Shown: positions 1 to 9,607, counted from the stretch's first letter. The stretch is DNA of 64,000 nt from [Eubacterium] eligens ATCC 27750 (GCF_000146185.1 NC_012778.1:268001-332000), one strand, 5' to 3'. The notes: generated by a model not told the origin, from the sequence alone. Numbers and translations: made by a program.

Positions 1-1
1 T

Positions 2-1318
2 ATAACAATAATGCTTTTATGGGTAGGAGGCAAAAACTATCGATTTCCGAAAAAGTATTATGATAAAGCAATAAGAATACCTTTTGAGAATACTACAATT
101 CCTGTTCCGTATGCGTATGATTCTATTTTAAAAAAGAAATATGGTGATTATATGAAGCTTGTCCATACATGGGATTCACATGACTATCCATTCTTTGAGA
201 GTCAGAAAAAAATTATTGAAAATGCAGGAGTAGATATTAACAAATATACAGACGATTATAGAAACTATAATCAGTTTAAGAATAAGATAGAAGAAATAAG
301 AATAGATAAAGAGAAGAAAGATTATAAAGATAAGAAAATGGTAGTATTTATGCCATTTAAAGCAAAATACTGGAATATGATGGCGGGATTATGGAAAGAG
401 TATGAAAGAAGCGGAGAATATACTCTTATTGCCATACCTGCCCCATATTATTATAAAAATATTGATGGAACAATTGAAAAATTTAATGATGATAAGCAGT
501 ATCCGGAATATGTTAAGATTGTATCACCAGAGAATTTTGATTTTGATAATGAATATGTAGAAAAAATTATAATTCAGAATCCATATGATTCTTATAATGC
601 AACAACAACTGTGTATCCACAATTTTATGCAAAGAAGCTGGCAATGTGCACTAAAGAATTGATATACATACCTTATTTTGAAACAGAAGAAATTAATCCA
701 TCGGATATGAGAGCTTATGTAAGTATGGATTCATATGTAACAATGCCTGGAGTTGTATATTCAGATAAAGTTATTGTCCAGTCTGAAGGTATTAAGGAAT
801 TGTATGTAAAAAAGTTATCTGAATATTTTGGTGAAGAGACAAGGGATATATGGAACACTAAAATTATTGGAAATGGAAAGCATTATATTGAGATGGAAAA
901 TTCCGATTCAAAGTATGATGATATACCGGAGAAATGGAAGGGTTATATAAAAAAATCGGATGGTTCTTATAAAAAAGTAATATTGTATTTTATATGTACA
1001 AATGATGTCCTTGAAAATGGACACAGAGTATTTGATAAAATAAAAAGGTCTATGGATACATTTTTAGAATATGAGGATAGTGTGGTTCCATTGATGATGT
1101 TTGAATCAAACATTGATGAAATATTACAAATGGAAAATCCAGAACTGCTTGAAGATTATAATGAAATTAAAATGAATTTTACTCAATATATTGTTAATGA
1201 AAATGAATTGGATAAGGCCATGAATTTGTGTGATGCATTTTATGGAGATGCAGGATCAGAGGCGCAATTATGCAGAAATTCAGGTAAGCCAGTTATGATT
1301 CAGAATGTAGAAATTTAG
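2..1318 (+). CDS. LicD / glycerophosphotransferase-like fusion protein, 5' end cut by window
   Basis: The reading frame is open to the left edge, so the first visible ATG (position 11) is not the true start. The first 65 or so residues match the C-terminal end of the LicD domain in the next gene (IPFENTTIPVP, then KKYGDYMKLV and YPFFESQKK). LicD proteins are nucleotidyltransferase-fold enzymes that move phosphocholine or similar groups onto glycans. From about residue 100 a second domain starts (KMVVFMPFKAKYWNMM), and it ends with CDAFYGDAGSE and GKPVMIQ. It resembles the GT-B fold of CDP-glycerol glycerophosphotransferases but lacks a clear KPHP motif. The next gene, 33 bases on, is a full-length paralogue of the same build. 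The exact substrate is unknown. Confidence 0.75.
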   Translation: MTIMLLWVGGKNYRFPKKYYDKAIRIPFENTTIPVPYAYDSILKKKYGDYMKLVHTWDSHDYPFFESQKKIIENAGVDINKYTDDYRNYNQFKNKIEEIRIDKEKKDYKDKKMVVFMPFKAKYWNMMAGLWKEYERSGEYTLIAIPAPYYYKNIDGTIEKFNDDKQYPEYVKIVSPENFDFDNEYVEKIIIQNPYDSYNATTTVYPQFYAKKLAMCTKELIYIPYFETEEINPSDMRAYVSMDSYVTMPGVVYSDKVIVQSEGIKELYVKKLSEYFGEETRDIWNTKIIGNGKHYIEMENSDSKYDDIPEKWKGYIKKSDGSYKKVILYFICTNDVLENGHRVFDKIKRSMDTFLEYEDSVVPLMMFESNIDEILQMENPELLEDYNEIKMNFTQYIVNENELDKAMNLCDAFYGDAGSEAQLCRNSGKPVMIQNVEI

Positions 1319-1351
1319 AACATACGATAATAAGGAGTGACTAGCTGCGTA

Positions 1352-3598
1352 ATGTTAGAAAAATATTTTGAAGATGAAGTCAGGGATGGCTTCTATGTTC
1401 CATCAATGATTAAACGCTCATGGGCTGTGGCATTAGATGTGCTTTCAGAAGTTGACAGGATATGCCGGAAATATGATATTAAGTATTACGCAGAGTGGGG
1501 AACTTTATTGGGAGCAGTAAGACACGCAGGATTCGTACCGTGGGATGATGATCTTGATATTGCTATGCCAAGAAATGACTATATTAAATTCTGTCAGGTT
1601 GCGAAGCAGGAATTAAAAAATGGATATGAAATATTTAATTTTAAAAATCATGATAATTTTCATCATTTTCTTGCAAGAGTAACCTGTACCAGCAGGATAT
1701 GTTTTGAGGATAAGTATTTAAAAGAACATCATGGATTTCCTTATATTGCAGGATTGGATATATTTGTACATGATAATGTTTCAAGGGATAGAAAAAATCA
1801 GGAACATTGTGAGAAAATAGCAGAATATATAATAACAGTGGCTGATAATATTGCGGATGGCAGTATGAATAGTGAGCAGGAGAAAGATGCTTTAAAAAGA
1901 ATCAGTCAGTTATGTAACTGTGATGTATCTGCATATCAAAATAAAGAGGAAGAAAGAATACAATTATATACTCTGGCAGAAAATATATTTGCTGCATTTA
2001 AAGATGATGATTGTGATGAAATGACACAGATGATGCCTTGCAGCATGTATGGAAACCATATGAGAATTCCTAAAAAATATTATGATGAGATAGTCAGAAT
2101 TCCATTTGAGAATACGACGATTCCAGTACCGATAGGCTTTGATGCTATGCTTAGCAAGAGATATGGAGACTATATGAAATTGGTAAGAAATACCGGTGGG
2201 CATAATTATCCGTTTTATGAATCTCAGAAAAAGCAGTTGGAAGTACTGATGGATTTTAAATTGCCACAGTATACATTTGATGGAAAGAAAGCTGTAAGAA
2301 ATGATGATGCGGCAAATACAGGATATAAAAAAATAATAACTGATGTGATGCATAGTGTAAAAGAAGAAATTGAAAAAATCGGACATCACATTAACAACGG
2401 GAAATTCTGGACTGATAATCAGACGGAAGATATTATTAAAAATGTTCAGGAAAAACTTGCTGATATTCAGCAGGCTTTGATTGAAACTGGCAATCTTATA
2501 GAACAGATAAAAGGCGAAAATACGCAAAGTGTCAAATGTATTGAAAAATTTTGTGACACATTATATATGGTTTATCAGGGAAATACATATGACATAACAG
2601 GTGAGTTTGATAATTTGAATTCTGTTATAGAAAATGAAATAATAATGCGGAAAGAAATAGTTATTATGCCGTATAGAGCTGCTGACTGGAGTTATGTAAA
2701 AAATATATGGGAACAGGCAGAAAAGAATCCAGAGACAGATGTGATAGTAGCTGTATTACCATACTATTATAAGGAGTATGATGGCAGTGTAAAGGAATAT
2801 GTCAATGAACTTAATGATTTTCCAGAAGAGATAAATGCAATAGATATATGTAGTTATAATTTAGAACTCCATCATCCTGATATGATATATATACAGAATC
2901 CATTTGATAATGAAAATAAAGCAGTCAGCGTTTATAAAGAATACTATTCTGATATTTTAAAGAAGAATACTGATAAACTGGTATATGTCCAGTCATTTCA
3001 TCTCGAAGAATTCAGCAGTAATGATGAGAGGGCATATAAGAATATGTCGTCTTACTGTACGGTTCCGGGAGTGGTAAATGCTGATGAGGTATATGTACAG
3101 TCTGATAATATGCGAGAAATATATATTAAAAAGCTGACTGAATTCGCAGGAGATAACACAGAAGATATATGGCGCAAGAAAATATGTGTTAAGCCGGAAT
3201 GGATGAATGACAAGAAAGAAACAACCAGCCATGCAGGCGGTAAAAAGAGAATATTATTTTATACATCTATAAGTGGCATTATGCAGAATCAGGATGGGGC
3301 GGTGGAGAAAATTGAACGGGTTCTGAAAACATTTAAACAATATTCAGAAGAAATAGAAGTTATATGGTGTGTTCAGGAATTGGTTGATGCAGTACTCCCA
3401 AGTCTTAACAGAAAGTTATATGAATGTTTAAATAATATAAGGAATAATTATATGCTTGAAAAAATCGGACATGTATATAATGATAAAGATAAGAAATTGC
3501 TTTGTTCGTGTGATGCATATTATGGAGATACATCCCCGGTTGTACAGGAGTACAGGAATAACGGGAAGCCAGTTATGATAATGGATTATATGGTTTAA
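1352..3598 (+). CDS. LicD family protein fused to a glycerophosphotransferase-like domain (748 aa)
   Basis: The N-terminal LicD domain covers about residues 15-270. It has the typical GTLLGAVRH motif and the acidic WDDDLD motif at residues 64-69, which is expected to bind metal and nucleotide. A polar, probably helical linker (about 310-410) leads to a second domain (about 425-748, MPYRAADWSYVKNIWE onward). That domain resembles the one in the 490-residue CDP-glycerol-type transferase at 22187. The protein therefore probably transfers a phospho-alcohol group to a surface glycan in the cytoplasm. I chose ATG 1352. A GTG at 1337 in the same frame overlaps the AAGGAG ribosome binding site (1332-1337), so it cannot use it. 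The gene is a tandem duplicate of the truncated gene before it. Confidence 0.8.
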   Translation: MLEKYFEDEVRDGFYVPSMIKRSWAVALDVLSEVDRICRKYDIKYYAEWGTLLGAVRHAGFVPWDDDLDIAMPRNDYIKFCQVAKQELKNGYEIFNFKNHDNFHHFLARVTCTSRICFEDKYLKEHHGFPYIAGLDIFVHDNVSRDRKNQEHCEKIAEYIITVADNIADGSMNSEQEKDALKRISQLCNCDVSAYQNKEEERIQLYTLAENIFAAFKDDDCDEMTQMMPCSMYGNHMRIPKKYYDEIVRIPFENTTIPVPIGFDAMLSKRYGDYMKLVRNTGGHNYPFYESQKKQLEVLMDFKLPQYTFDGKKAVRNDDAANTGYKKIITDVMHSVKEEIEKIGHHINNGKFWTDNQTEDIIKNVQEKLADIQQALIETGNLIEQIKGENTQSVKCIEKFCDTLYMVYQGNTYDITGEFDNLNSVIENEIIMRKEIVIMPYRAADWSYVKNIWEQAEKNPETDVIVAVLPYYYKEYDGSVKEYVNELNDFPEEINAIDICSYNLELHHPDMIYIQNPFDNENKAVSVYKEYYSDILKKNTDKLVYVQSFHLEEFSSNDERAYKNMSSYCTVPGVVNADEVYVQSDNMREIYIKKLTEFAGDNTEDIWRKKICVKPEWMNDKKETTSHAGGKKRILFYTSISGIMQNQDGAVEKIERVLKTFKQYSEEIEVIWCVQELVDAVLPSLNRKLYECLNNIRNNYMLEKIGHVYNDKDKKLLCSCDAYYGDTSPVVQEYRNNGKPVMIMDYMV

Positions 3599-3644
3599 TG
3601 TTAATGCAATAGTTGAGAATATGATATAAGGCGAGGTGCAATTA

Positions 3645-4240
3645 ATGGGGGTATATCTGAGTCTTGGAAATGATGAAAAAGCATATTGTATGTCGTATTG
3701 GCATATATGACAGGAATATTACCAATTAAGAAATAATATGGAGAACATTCGACATTGAACATGTTTCATGAGTATTTGATGACTAATTAGTGTAAATTGG
3801 TAGATTATAAAGGTTTTACAGATGAAGTGATAGAATTATGTATTTAGTATGATATGCCATATAAAAATGAAGTGGTATGGGATTTGGTAGTTATGAACTT
3901 AAAGGCGTTTGGATATATAATTCAAGGCCTGTAGTTTTGATACTTAGGTGGCATGATTTTGATAGTTATTGGATTAAGATAGAAACATATGAAGCATTAA
4001 AAGAATATACAGCTTGATATGTACAACCTTAAGAAATTTGTAAAAGGGCTTAAAGAGGAGAAAGTGTACCTGTGAAAGCAGCTTAGTTCCCCCAAAATGA
4101 AACAACCATAATTATTACAGGAGATGTCCATCGAAAGGAGGGGAATCCTGTTGGACATGAAAGGTGAGCTGCCATATAGGTATGGGTATACATCGAGGTC
4201 ATTTAAAACGGATAGTGATAATGTTTTATTTAGTGTACAC
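3645..4240 (+). pseudogene. Remnant of an AAA-ATPase-like (PF09820 type) gene
   Basis: No long frame is open here, but translated pieces are recognisable. From about 3714 one frame reads MTGILPIKK, stop, YGEHSTLNMFHEYLMTN, stop, then KGFTDEVIELC, stop, YDMPY. Near 3955-4015 another piece reads FDSYWIKIETYEALKEYTA. Near 4090 a degenerate FPQNETTII piece appears. These pieces match in order the lid and linker region of the bacterial AAA-ATPase-like proteins that normally carry a PD-(D/E)XK nuclease domain (family knowledge from memory). At least four stops and several frame changes show that it is dead. The ATPase N-terminus with Walker A is missing, so only an internal part survives. Such genes are multicopy and often decayed in gut Clostridia. 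Confidence 0.7.
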
Positions 4241-4484
4241 ATTATTATATATCTGCTCTGTATTAGGTAAAGATTACTCTATAACCCTAGTCCTATTCAA
4301 TAACAAGTATCGAAAGGTATTGAATTTATTGGAAAATACTTGATTATATGGAGAGGTTAATAAACATCTGAAAAGTCCCGATATAAATATATGATATAAT
4401 ATCCCGTAAACAGGGAAATTATAATAAGTAGTTTATGATAGCTCTATGTATGGATATACAGAATTTTTTATAAAGGTGAATGAA
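4241..4484 (+). promoter_or_regulatory. Intergenic region with a candidate extended -10 promoter for the AT-rich glycan operon
   Basis: This stretch separates the dead ATPase from the next operon and codes for nothing I can recognise. It contains TGATATAAT at 4392-4400, an extended -10 (TG, one base, TATAAT). No good -35 sits 17 bases upstream, which fits an extended -10 promoter. The distance to the chosen start at 4485 is about 80 bases. All genes from 4485 to 20359 read the same way with short gaps, so this may be the main promoter of the operon. A transcript start has not been shown. Confidence 0.4.
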
Positions 4485-5549
4485 ATGAATAGACAGTATA
4501 TAAATTTTTCTTTGAATGCTTGTTGTATTTGCACAACAAGTAAAGTAGTGTGGTTTGTGCATTGGGGGATGCCGGCACTTTTTAAATATAATTTTGAAAG
4601 GGAAAAAATAATTCTTGTAAGGGAAATTCCGAATGTTTCATATGGAAAAGCTGGAAGCGGATTTAAAACAATAATAGAAATTAATGATAAATTATTTTTA
4701 ATCCCGTGTAGAGCAGATAACATAGTTGTTTATGATATTAAACAAGACAAATTCACAGAAATAGAACTTAAATCTCCAGCAGAGGTGATGTTTTCAAAAG
4801 GGTTTTTAATAAATGGAAAAATATATTGTATTCCTTATTTATATGATTGGATTGTTTCTGTGGACATAGACACATATGATATTGAATATTTGATAAATTG
4901 GAAAAGTGAATTAAATATTATAGGAGATGGATTGAATATAGATGCTGCGAGCATAGCTAAAGAAACAATTTTTTGCATAATTCCAATGACGAATGTATTG
5001 ATTAAATTTAATTATATTAGTAAAAAAATAGAATTAGCAAGGATAAATGGACTTTCAAATATTATAAGTATTTGTTGTATAGATCAAAAAGTATATGTAT
5101 ATGATAATGATTCTATGGAAATATGTATATTAGATTCACAATTAAAAAATGTTGAATTTAAAAGAAAAATTAATGTAAAGAATGTTGATTTGCATAGTGT
5201 TTTGAATACATACATCGTAATAGATTGTATACATGAGTCGAAACAATTTTATTATGATAAAAACTTAAATTATGTTAGAGAATCCATTCATAATTGCACT
5301 GAAAAAAAATATATGAAATCATTTTATTCTGTATCTTGTTGGAGCGATTACAATGCTCATAATAATTTACAGTGTGTTTTATATGAAGATGATGAATTGC
5401 AGGTATTTAATAAAAATGCTAGTAAATCTTACAATATTAGAATTACAGAAAATGAGGCTGTTTGTATTAGAAAAGAACTAGCAAAAGAATTAAGTTTTTA
5501 CGAAAATCCTTTGATGAATTTAAATGATTGGATAAAACAATTGATATAG
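4485..5549 (+). CDS. Unknown protein with beta-propeller-like repeats (354 aa)
   Basis: I do not recognise a named family. The sequence alternates short strand-like segments such as KLFLIPCRADNIVVYDI, KIYCIPYLYDWIVSVDI and KVYVYDNDSMEICILD. Each has a hydrophobic core followed by an I/V-x-V-Y/D-D/I pattern, as in blades of a beta-propeller. There is no signal peptide and no membrane segment, so it is probably cytoplasmic. The start is ATG 4485, which has AAAGGTG at 4472-4478 at good spacing. An in-frame ATG at 4446 has no such site. It is the first gene of the AT-rich operon and lies 12 bases before a radical SAM gene, so the two may work together, for example as a binding or scaffold protein. 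That role is a guess. Confidence 0.6.
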   Translation: MNRQYINFSLNACCICTTSKVVWFVHWGMPALFKYNFEREKIILVREIPNVSYGKAGSGFKTIIEINDKLFLIPCRADNIVVYDIKQDKFTEIELKSPAEVMFSKGFLINGKIYCIPYLYDWIVSVDIDTYDIEYLINWKSELNIIGDGLNIDAASIAKETIFCIIPMTNVLIKFNYISKKIELARINGLSNIISICCIDQKVYVYDNDSMEICILDSQLKNVEFKRKINVKNVDLHSVLNTYIVIDCIHESKQFYYDKNLNYVRESIHNCTEKKYMKSFYSVSCWSDYNAHNNLQCVLYEDDELQVFNKNASKSYNIRITENEAVCIRKELAKELSFYENPLMNLNDWIKQLI

Positions 5550-5561
5550 GAAGGATAGGAT

Positions 5562-6842
5562 ATGGAAGATATAATATTAACACCGTTTTGCTTTGAAAGT
5601 ATAATAATGTATCATAAATTGAGATTACAAGGGTACAATGTTATTAGTTTTTTTGATAGAAATATTTATCTACAAGGGAAAATATATAAAAGTATAGATG
5701 GGGATTGTAGAGTTGAATATCCATGGAGATGTTTTTCTTCAAAAGTAATTATTTGTAAAAATGAGTATAAAGATGAAATTATGGAACAGATGTTATCATT
5801 TGGATACAGTAATTCAAACATTTGTTTTGTAAATGATTTTAATTTTGAAATGAGTAATATAAATATTTGGAGAAGAGTAAATGTTGATTCATTGTATGAT
5901 ATATGGGGGTATTCTGATGGACAGAAAATAATTAATTTAAAAAAGCATATTAGATTAGCCAACATAATAAAAGAAAATAGGCAAGAACAATTTTGGGGAC
6001 AAAGAAGAGAAGAATATTATATAGATAATGATGGTATACATTTTATTTTTTATAGACTTGAAATAGACTTAACATCGAGGTGTACATTAAAGTGTAAGAA
6101 GTGTTGCAATATGATGCAATACTATCAAAATCCCAAAGATATCAATGTGGAAACGATAAAAAATGATTATTCGAGAATGATGGAAATAATTGATTGGACC
6201 GATGACATTATGCTTATTGGGGGAGAACCATTTTTATATGGACAATTGAGAGAAATAGTTGAATATATATTTCATGAGAAAAATACATCTGAAAAAGTTG
6301 GTGTGATTCGTATAGTGACAAATGGAACTATTATTCCAAGCGAAGATATTTTTGAAACTTTTTCAAAATGTAATGTTCATGTTTTAATTTCAAATTATGG
6401 TCTTCGAAGTAGAAATATAAATAAATTGATAGATGAATTGGTAAAACATAATATTAATTATGCAGTTCAAGATACAACACAGTGGTGTGATGTTGAACAA
6501 TATGTTGATGGTATAGAAGAAGCAAATGACATAAATTTTATTAAAAATAAAATTGACGATTGTATAACATTATGTAGAACAATAGATTCAGGAAAGTTTT
6601 ATATGTGTGCACATCTTAAATCACTAAACGATTTACAAGCTTTGCCAAGTGAGATACCTAAATGTTACATAGATATATATGAATCTAATGTCAAGGAGTC
6701 ATTGCTAAAATACTTAAAAAGGGATGTTCATTATTTTAAAGCCTGTGCATGGTGTAATGGTTGCTCAAAAGATATGTGGGATGGAATGAAAATATCTGTG
6801 GCAGAGCAAACTTCTAAACCATTGGAGTATGTAAAGTATTAA
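5562..6842 (+). CDS. Radical SAM enzyme with C-terminal cysteine-rich region (426 aa)
   Basis: The cluster motif CTLKCKKC (Cys 174, 178 and 181) is the CxxxCxxC signature that binds the SAM-cleaving 4Fe-4S cluster, and IGGEPFLYG follows as the usual GGEP motif. A second group of cysteines near the C-terminus (CTLCRT, FYMCAH, CAWCNGC) suggests an auxiliary cluster as in SPASM or twitch proteins. Residues 1-110 form a separate domain that may be a degenerate version of the Rossmann-like module seen in later genes (TPFCFESIIMYHKL). The location suggests modification of a sugar or an attached peptide during glycan assembly, but the substrate cannot be read from the sequence. The AGGAAGG ribosome binding site supports ATG 5562. 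Confidence 0.85.
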   Translation: MEDIILTPFCFESIIMYHKLRLQGYNVISFFDRNIYLQGKIYKSIDGDCRVEYPWRCFSSKVIICKNEYKDEIMEQMLSFGYSNSNICFVNDFNFEMSNINIWRRVNVDSLYDIWGYSDGQKIINLKKHIRLANIIKENRQEQFWGQRREEYYIDNDGIHFIFYRLEIDLTSRCTLKCKKCCNMMQYYQNPKDINVETIKNDYSRMMEIIDWTDDIMLIGGEPFLYGQLREIVEYIFHEKNTSEKVGVIRIVTNGTIIPSEDIFETFSKCNVHVLISNYGLRSRNINKLIDELVKHNINYAVQDTTQWCDVEQYVDGIEEANDINFIKNKIDDCITLCRTIDSGKFYMCAHLKSLNDLQALPSEIPKCYIDIYESNVKESLLKYLKRDVHYFKACAWCNGCSKDMWDGMKISVAEQTSKPLEYVKY

Positions 6843-6856
6843 ATGGAGGAGATTGT

Positions 6857-7798
6857 ATGTATATTACAAACAATAATAATTGTTGGTATACAAATATAGG
6901 AGAAGCATTTATTGACATTGGGGTAAAGAACATATTTAAAAATATTTCGAAAGACAATAAAAATATAATATTTAATACAATATCACCCATGTCAAAATTC
7001 TATATTGGTAATATGTATGCGGGGAAGGAAATACTAAAAAATGTTATGGATCCTGCAGATTGGATAAAAACAGATTTATTTATTCTTCCTGGAATGTTTG
7101 GAAGTATAGAGTTTGTAAAAAAAAGTTTCTCAATAAATATGGCTAGAAAATTGAAAGAAAATGGTTCAGAGATTGCTTTCCTTGGATTTGGAGCGTGTGA
7201 ATATACAGAACAAGAGAGAAAAATTGTTTTAGAAGCAATGCAACAATTGAAACCATTATTTGTTATAACTAGAGATGATAAAACATATCAAATGTATAAG
7301 GATTATGTGAATTGTATAAAAGGATTGGATTGTGCTTTCTGGGTAAATGACAATTTTAATCCTGCTGGTATGAGTCTTAATAAAGAATATATTGTTTCGA
7401 CATTTAACAGATCTGATGAACCTGAGAATGTTGCTAATGTAACGAAAAATTTAATTCATCCTTGGCATATGCCATATTATTTGAATAAAAGTAAAACTCG
7501 ATTTTTGGCTAAAGAAAATTTAATGGTTTCAGATAATCCATATGATTATATTACTTTATATGCAAATGCGAAAACAGTATATACAGATTTAGTTCATGCT
7601 ACAATTATCAGCCTGTTATATAATACACCAGTAAAATATTATAAAATTGATAATAGGCGAGATGCATTTGAGTCTGTTAAATATTTAAAATATGATAAAG
7701 ATGGATTTATGTCAATTGATAATTGCAAGTTGAATGAAGAAAAGAAAGAAATAGAAAAAATCATAAATGTAATTATAAAAAATAAATGGAGAAAATAA
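6857..7798 (+). CDS. Polysaccharide pyruvyl transferase family protein (313 aa)
   Basis: The build matches the PS_pyruv_trans family: an N-terminal NIGEAFIDIG motif, a central FLGFGACEYTEQE stretch, VITRDDKTYQMYKDY, and a C-terminal AKTVYTDLVHATIISLLYNTPV motif that forms the second half of a GT-B-like fold. Enzymes of this family add ketal-linked pyruvate from phosphoenolpyruvate to sugars, and some members do other transfers. No signal peptide is visible. It lies 14 bases after the radical SAM gene and 3 bases before a three-domain protein, so it is part of the same operon. The family call is good. The actual donor and acceptor are unknown. Confidence 0.75.
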   Translation: MYITNNNNCWYTNIGEAFIDIGVKNIFKNISKDNKNIIFNTISPMSKFYIGNMYAGKEILKNVMDPADWIKTDLFILPGMFGSIEFVKKSFSINMARKLKENGSEIAFLGFGACEYTEQERKIVLEAMQQLKPLFVITRDDKTYQMYKDYVNCIKGLDCAFWVNDNFNPAGMSLNKEYIVSTFNRSDEPENVANVTKNLIHPWHMPYYLNKSKTRFLAKENLMVSDNPYDYITLYANAKTVYTDLVHATIISLLYNTPVKYYKIDNRRDAFESVKYLKYDKDGFMSIDNCKLNEEKKEIEKIINVIIKNKWRK

Positions 7799-7801
7799 TT
7801 A

Positions 7802-9607
7802 ATGAATAAATATATTTTATTCGGTGCGGGAGTATACGCAAGAAAAGCTATTGAATTAATAGGTAAAGATAACATAAAATTTATTGTAGATAATAATCCT
7901 GAGAAAGCAGGTTCATTATTAGATGGTATAAAAATCTATTATTATAAAGAAAAAAAAGATTGTATTAAAGATAAAGTTATAATTGCTGTTTCTGACAAAT
8001 ATTTTGATGAGATAAAGATGCAATTAGAGCGAGATGGTCTAAAAGATTATATATCTATATCAAAAATTGAATATGAGATAACAAAAAAAAATATTCAAAG
8101 CAGATTTGACTTAATTGGCGTATATAGGAAAGCTATAGAATGGATATTAAAGAATTCTATAGATAATAATCGAATAATATGTAATTCTCAAAAACGGAAG
8201 GGATATCCAGAAGTTACAGGATATTATATACCATCTTTAATGAGGTGGGGATATAGAGATCTTGCTTATAATTACTCGTTGTGGCTTCTTGATAAAAAAA
8301 AGATTAATGGATCATGGTATGATACGGATGACACTGCACCATATATATTTGATACCGCTCAGATATTAAAAGGATTATTAGCGGCAAGAAAATTACATAG
8401 CAATAAAAGTAGAATTGATTCTGTAATTAAGGAAGGCTGTGAATGGATTTTTAGTTGCATGACAGAGGAAGGACAATTAGAGACTCCAGATAAACAATGT
8501 TGGGGTAATAATGAGAATATGTGTTCAGAGTTGATACATGTATATTGTTTATCGCCATTGATAGAAGCAGGAAGGTTATTTAAGAAACAGGAATATATTG
8601 AGAAAGCAAAAAAGATACTTGATTATTATAAAACAAAGTATTATGACAAAATTGTGAATTTTAGTTTGTTATCTCATTTTTATGCATATGTTGTTGAGGC
8701 AATGTTAGACTTAGGAGAAATAGATTTAGCTAAAGAAGCAATGAATAATATTGCAAATTATCAGAAAAAATCTGGGGCGGTACCTGCATATAACAATGTG
8801 GACTGGGTTTGTTCTACTGGATTATTTCAATTGTCTTTAATATGGTTTAGATTAGGAAATCTTGAAAGGGGAAATAAAGCATTTGAATATGCGTGTAGAT
8901 TACAAAATAAATCCGGCGGTTGGTTTGGAAGTTATATCTCAGAGGAAAATGCTGAAGAGAGAAATACATATTTTCCTTCAGAAGAAATTAGTTGGGCCAA
9001 TAAATATTTTTTAGATGCGTTATATTATAAGAATAAAGCAGAATTCGAAGCAACATATGATTGTTTTTTAAGTGAAATTGATATAAACGATGAGCGATAT
9101 TCTGTAGTTAAAAATGTGGTTTCGGAGTTTAATAATATTAGAGTTTTAGATTTGGGCTGCGGTAAAGGACGCTATTTGAAAAATCTTTTAGATGATTTAC
9201 CACAGAATAGATATTTTGGTGTAGATATTTCCGAGAATGTAATGAAAGGATTAGAAAACCTTTCAGTCTATTGCAAGGTTGGTCTTTTGACGGATATACC
9301 ATATGATGATGACGAGTTTTCTGTGGTTTATACCTGTGAGGCACTCGAACATGCAGTTGATATCAATAGTGCACTTAGAGAAATGGCGAGAGTAACGAAA
9401 TCTGGCGGAAAAATAGTTATTATTGATAAGAATGATGATTGTTATGGAGAGTTAGAAATAGGCGCTTTAGAACAGTGGTTTAATATTGATGATTTGAAAC
9501 ATTTGATGGATTTATATTGTGATAATGTTGAAGTGAAAAAAGGACTTAAATGTAAAGGAGTGTACAATTCTAATCTGTTTACTGCTTGGATTGGAACAGT
9601 AAGGTGA
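7802..9607 (+). CDS. Three-part protein: Rossmann-like module, alpha/alpha-toroid domain, SAM methyltransferase (601 aa)
   Basis: Residues 1-95 begin YILFGAGVYARKAIELI, the small nucleotide-binding-like module that recurs through this operon. Residues about 100-410 are helical with repeated W, G and Y motifs (GYYIPSLMRWG, WYDTDDTAPYIFDTAQ, GGWFGSY). They look like an alpha/alpha toroid as in six-hairpin glycosidases or prenyltransferase-like folds. Residues about 420-601 are a class I methyltransferase with VLDLGCGKGRYL (motif I) and VYTCEALEHAVD. The protein probably methylates a sugar or lipid-linked intermediate, and the middle domain may bind the glycan. The start ATG 7802 is 3 bases after the previous stop, so translation may be coupled. 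Confidence 0.7.
   Translation: MNKYILFGAGVYARKAIELIGKDNIKFIVDNNPEKAGSLLDGIKIYYYKEKKDCIKDKVIIAVSDKYFDEIKMQLERDGLKDYISISKIEYEITKKNIQSRFDLIGVYRKAIEWILKNSIDNNRIICNSQKRKGYPEVTGYYIPSLMRWGYRDLAYNYSLWLLDKKKINGSWYDTDDTAPYIFDTAQILKGLLAARKLHSNKSRIDSVIKEGCEWIFSCMTEEGQLETPDKQCWGNNENMCSELIHVYCLSPLIEAGRLFKKQEYIEKAKKILDYYKTKYYDKIVNFSLLSHFYAYVVEAMLDLGEIDLAKEAMNNIANYQKKSGAVPAYNNVDWVCSTGLFQLSLIWFRLGNLERGNKAFEYACRLQNKSGGWFGSYISEENAEERNTYFPSEEISWANKYFLDALYYKNKAEFEATYDCFLSEIDINDERYSVVKNVVSEFNNIRVLDLGCGKGRYLKNLLDDLPQNRYFGVDISENVMKGLENLSVYCKVGLLTDIPYDDDEFSVVYTCEALEHAVDINSALREMARVTKSGGKIVIIDKNDDCYGELEIGALEQWFNIDDLKHLMDLYCDNVEVKKGLKCKGVYNSNLFTAWIGTVR

Noticed and set aside
1964..2527. Reverse-strand frame of 187 codons
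   Set aside because: It lies fully inside the LicD fusion gene on the other strand. Its product is a low-complexity mix of I, S and F, and no ribosome binding site is present.
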